Assembly: GCF_037975245.1 (NCBI RefSeq)
Contig: NC_092576.1
Location: 21,949,611 to 22,013,610, forward strand
DNA from: Apostichopus japonicus
Taxonomy: Eukaryota > Echinodermata > Holothuroidea > Aspidochirotida > Stichopodidae
Direction: 5' to 3'
DNA length: 64,000 bases
Positions 62,245 through 64,000 of this stretch are shown piece by piece; position 1 is the first letter of the stretch; each line of letters begins with the position of its first letter. Position numbers and translations under genes: made by a program. The notes beneath the pieces are model-generated. The model saw nothing but the letters and a program-made list of their open reading frames with translations, did not search any database and had not been told where the DNA came from.

Positions 62245-64000
62245 ACTAATTGTAACCCCTTGATGTCTGGGTGGGAGAGAGTTCCCTGTCTCTGGGACAG
62301 TAGGTGGGGCTTGTCCGGTAGACTCACTGGGGCGTCCATGAGGAGTTGGGGGATCTCGGCGAACCAGGGTCTGCGAGGCCAGAACGGGGCTATTAGTGTG
62401 AACCTGCCCTTGGAGTTCCGAATTTTCCTGAGGACTTGTCCGATCATACATAGCGGCGGGAAGATGTACGCATCCATGTGGTCCCAGGAGAGGGACATTG
62501 CGTCCGTGTGGTAGGCCAGGGGGTGGAATCGTCTGGAACAGAAGGTCTGGAGTTTGTTGTTCTTGTGTGTTGCGAACAGGTCTATCGTGGGCCTGCCGAA
62601 GATCGAAAAGATTCTGTCGCAAGTCTCCTGTTCCAGAGACCATTCGTTGGGGTCTATATGCCCCCTGGATAGGGCGTCCGCCATCACGTTGAGCTTGCCT
62701 GCGATGTGGGAAGCCCTTAGGATCGTGCCGGAGTCCTCGGCCGCTGTTATCACCTCCCACGCGAGTCGGCACAGTCTCTCTGAGCGGGTGCCCCCCTGCC
62801 GATTGATGTAGGCCACCACTGTCGTGTTGTCGGTGAAGATTGTGGTTATCGTTCCCTGTACGTGGTCGTTGAAAGCTTCCAGGGCTCTTTTGACCGCCAT
62901 CATCTCCAGGATGTTGATGTGGAGAGATGTTTCTGTTTGGGACCACGTCCCCCATGCTGTGCGATTGCTCCAGTGAGCTCCCCATCCGGACAGTGACGCG
63001 TCCGTCGTTATCGATGTCATTGGTAGCTGTATCGCAAAGGGTACCCCTGAACTCCAGTTGTTTGGGTCGAGCCACCATCGAAAGTGTTGTGTGACCTCCT
63101 CTGACCTGTAGATGAGCGTTGTTTTGTCTGGGTCTGTAGGGTCTGCGGACCTCAGCAGGTGCAGTTGCAGAGGTCGCATGTGTAGCCTGCACAGTCTCAC
63201 TATATCGACGAGGCTGGCCATGAGTCCCAGGGCCCGGAGCCATGTCCCCGTTGGTGACCCCCGGTGTGCCAAGATCTGTTGTGTGGTCGCCTTGACTGCC
63301 GCGACTCTTTCTTCTGAGGGTCGGGCTACCCCGGTGGTGAAGTCCAGTATGGCCCCGAGGAACTGGATCGTCTGGGAGGGTGATAGCCGTGATTTCTTCT
63401 GGTTCACGATCCAGCCCAGTTCTTGAAGGGTCTGGAGCGTTTTGTGGACGTTGTTGGTTGCTTCCGATAGACTGTTCCCTACTACCAACCAGTCGTCTAG
63501 ATATACGTAGAGGGTGACCCCTCTTTTTCTGAGGTAGGCGACTACTGCTCCCGCGACTCTCGTGAAGGTTCTGGGAGCCGTGGCTAGGCCGAATGGGAGC
63601 GCCCGGAACTGGTAGTCTTGTTCTGCGTACCGGAACGCTAGGAATCGTCGGTGTTCTTTGTGTATCAAGATGTGCAGGTAGGCGTCCCGTAAGTCTACGG
63701 TCGCCGCCCACATGCCCTTTCTGAGTAGGGGTAATATTAAGTTTAAGGTCTCCATGCGGAAGTGTTTTGGTCTGATGTGTTTTGTGTTCAGGGGTTTTAG
63801 GTTTAGAATGGGACGCCAGGTGCCGTCCCGTTTTTTGGTCAGAAAAAAGGAGGACCGGAAGAGTGGTCCCGTCTCTTCCGGAACTCTTGTAATTGCCTGC
63901 TTGGCCAGCAGGGCCAGAATTTCCCCTTCTAGGGCTAAGCGTTTGACGGGGTCCGTGGGTGTGAGTGTCTGCCTTCCTCCGCCCCCGAAAGGTGGGCTGG
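62073..64000 (-). CDS. Reverse transcriptase - RNase H - Dam-like methyltransferase polyprotein of the DIRS element (N-terminus outside window)
   Basis: Open from the window edge for about 641 codons. An internal methionine at 63755 is not the start, because typical RT sequence (SSFFLTKKRDGTWRPILNL) precedes it. Approximate positions in the visible protein are: RT motif A (VDLRDAYLHI) 100-110, LPFGLATAP 134-142, catalytic YLDD 165-168. RNase H acidic residues lie in TDASLSGWG (332), NILEMMA (364) and TDNTTVV (389), with the closing ADALSR near 440. The C-terminal segment (IDLFATHKNN about 472, FPPLCMI, then APFWPRRPWF about 537) is the Dam-like methyltransferase module found in DIRS1-type elements. 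That module's activity is uncertain. It ends 902 bp before the recombinase stop and overlaps that frame. Intact over the visible part. Confidence 0.93.
   Translation of the reverse strand, partial: SPPFGGGGRQTLTPTDPVKRLALEGEILALLAKQAITRVPEETGPLFRSSFFLTKKRDGTWRPILNLKPLNTKHIRPKHFRMETLNLILPLLRKGMWAATVDLRDAYLHILIHKEHRRFLAFRYAEQDYQFRALPFGLATAPRTFTRVAGAVVAYLRKRGVTLYVYLDDWLVVGNSLSEATNNVHKTLQTLQELGWIVNQKKSRLSPSQTIQFLGAILDFTTGVARPSEERVAAVKATTQQILAHRGSPTGTWLRALGLMASLVDIVRLCRLHMRPLQLHLLRSADPTDPDKTTLIYRSEEVTQHFRWWLDPNNWSSGVPFAIQLPMTSITTDASLSGWGAHWSNRTAWGTWSQTETSLHINILEMMAVKRALEAFNDHVQGTITTIFTDNTTVVAYINRQGGTRSERLCRLAWEVITAAEDSGTILRASHIAGKLNVMADALSRGHIDPNEWSLEQETCDRIFSIFGRPTIDLFATHKNNKLQTFCSRRFHPLAYHTDAMSLSWDHMDAYIFPPLCMIGQVLRKIRNSKGRFTLIAPFWPRRPWFAEIPQLLMDAPVSLPDKPHLLSQRQGTLSHPDIKGLQLVAWRLSGLPYDREAFQKQLPRWQPTLEGERPQRLTIPVCGSSTNGADRDRYCCLLPL

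Larger units (their letters stand above)
60447..64000 (-). mobile_element. DIRS-type tyrosine-recombinase retrotransposon (3' part, cut by window edge)
   Basis: Reading on the minus strand, the window contains the RT/RNase H/methyltransferase frame, the overlapping tyrosine recombinase, an internal complementary region (61081-61178) and one terminal repeat (60447 to about 61080). This order is the DIRS plan. Such elements integrate by recombination of a circular DNA and make no target duplication. The gag-like ORF and the other terminal repeat lie beyond 64000. The element is GC-richer than the rest of the window. Its left edge abuts a copy of the minisatellite family at acacaatgata. Confidence 0.92.

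Noticed and set aside
62245-63711. N-terminal ~490 residues of the long frame ending at 61171
   Set aside because: It overlaps the RT/RNase H gene in another frame, is rich in Pro, Arg, His and Gly, and has no domain. Only the last ~357 residues are recombinase.

Overview
The window is eukaryotic, AT-rich and almost entirely non-genic. It looks like a marine invertebrate genome. An echinoderm (possibly a sea cucumber) is a reasonable guess because of the mix of DIRS and CR1-type retroelements, LRR exons of NLR type, and frequent taggccta-like words. The species is inference, not something the sequence proves. No complete host gene is visible.

Four kinds of content can be supported. (1) The right edge (60447-64000) holds the 3' part of a DIRS-type tyrosine-recombinase retrotransposon on the minus strand: a reverse transcriptase/RNase H/Dam-like methyltransferase frame, an overlapping tyrosine recombinase frame, an internal complementary region and one terminal repeat. 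(2) A 5'-truncated CR1/L2-like LINE (28636-30212) has an intact reverse transcriptase frame. It is nested in a roughly 4 kb element with inverted ends and a TAA target duplication (27284-31300). (3) Splice-bounded exon candidates lie on the minus strand. Two are clearly homologous LRR exons (12807-13015 and 32401-32579). Two unrecognised exons (26550-26608 and 26077-26196) are phase-compatible with the first LRR exon. Together they suggest remnants or parts of NLR-like genes with very long introns. (4) There are many repeats.

Layout. 1-1885: ~399-bp tandem repeats with clusters of AGGTCA half-sites. 2140-3210: copy of a repeat family with ~130-bp internal units. 5064-6046: copy 1 of a family carrying a 75-bp minisatellite. 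6047-12806: no gene seen. 12807-13015: LRR exon. 14780-15720: dispersed repeat. 19390-20617: element with palindromic ends. 21236-21462: tRNA-derived SINE. 22281-24160: long-inverted-repeat element. 25507-25922: tRNA-like sequence between direct repeats. 26077-26608: exon candidates. 27284-31300: nested transposons. 32401-32579: second LRR exon. 33473-34055: copy 2 of the minisatellite family, followed by a 44-bp-arm hairpin. 35642-36030: short inverted-repeat element. 37345-39525: repeats including a recent 431-bp tandem duplication. 45401-46466: inverted-repeat element. 50827-51928: inverted copy of the palindrome-ended element. 52628-53700: weak two-exon candidate. 54333-55000: ~336-bp tandem duplication. 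57283-57660: 13-bp minisatellite. 58098-60446: copy 3 of the minisatellite family, with about 20 units, abutting the DIRS element.

Most short open frames look like chance or repeat-derived frames. The long frames at 58.4-59.9 kb exist only because the satellite period, 75 bp, is a multiple of three.
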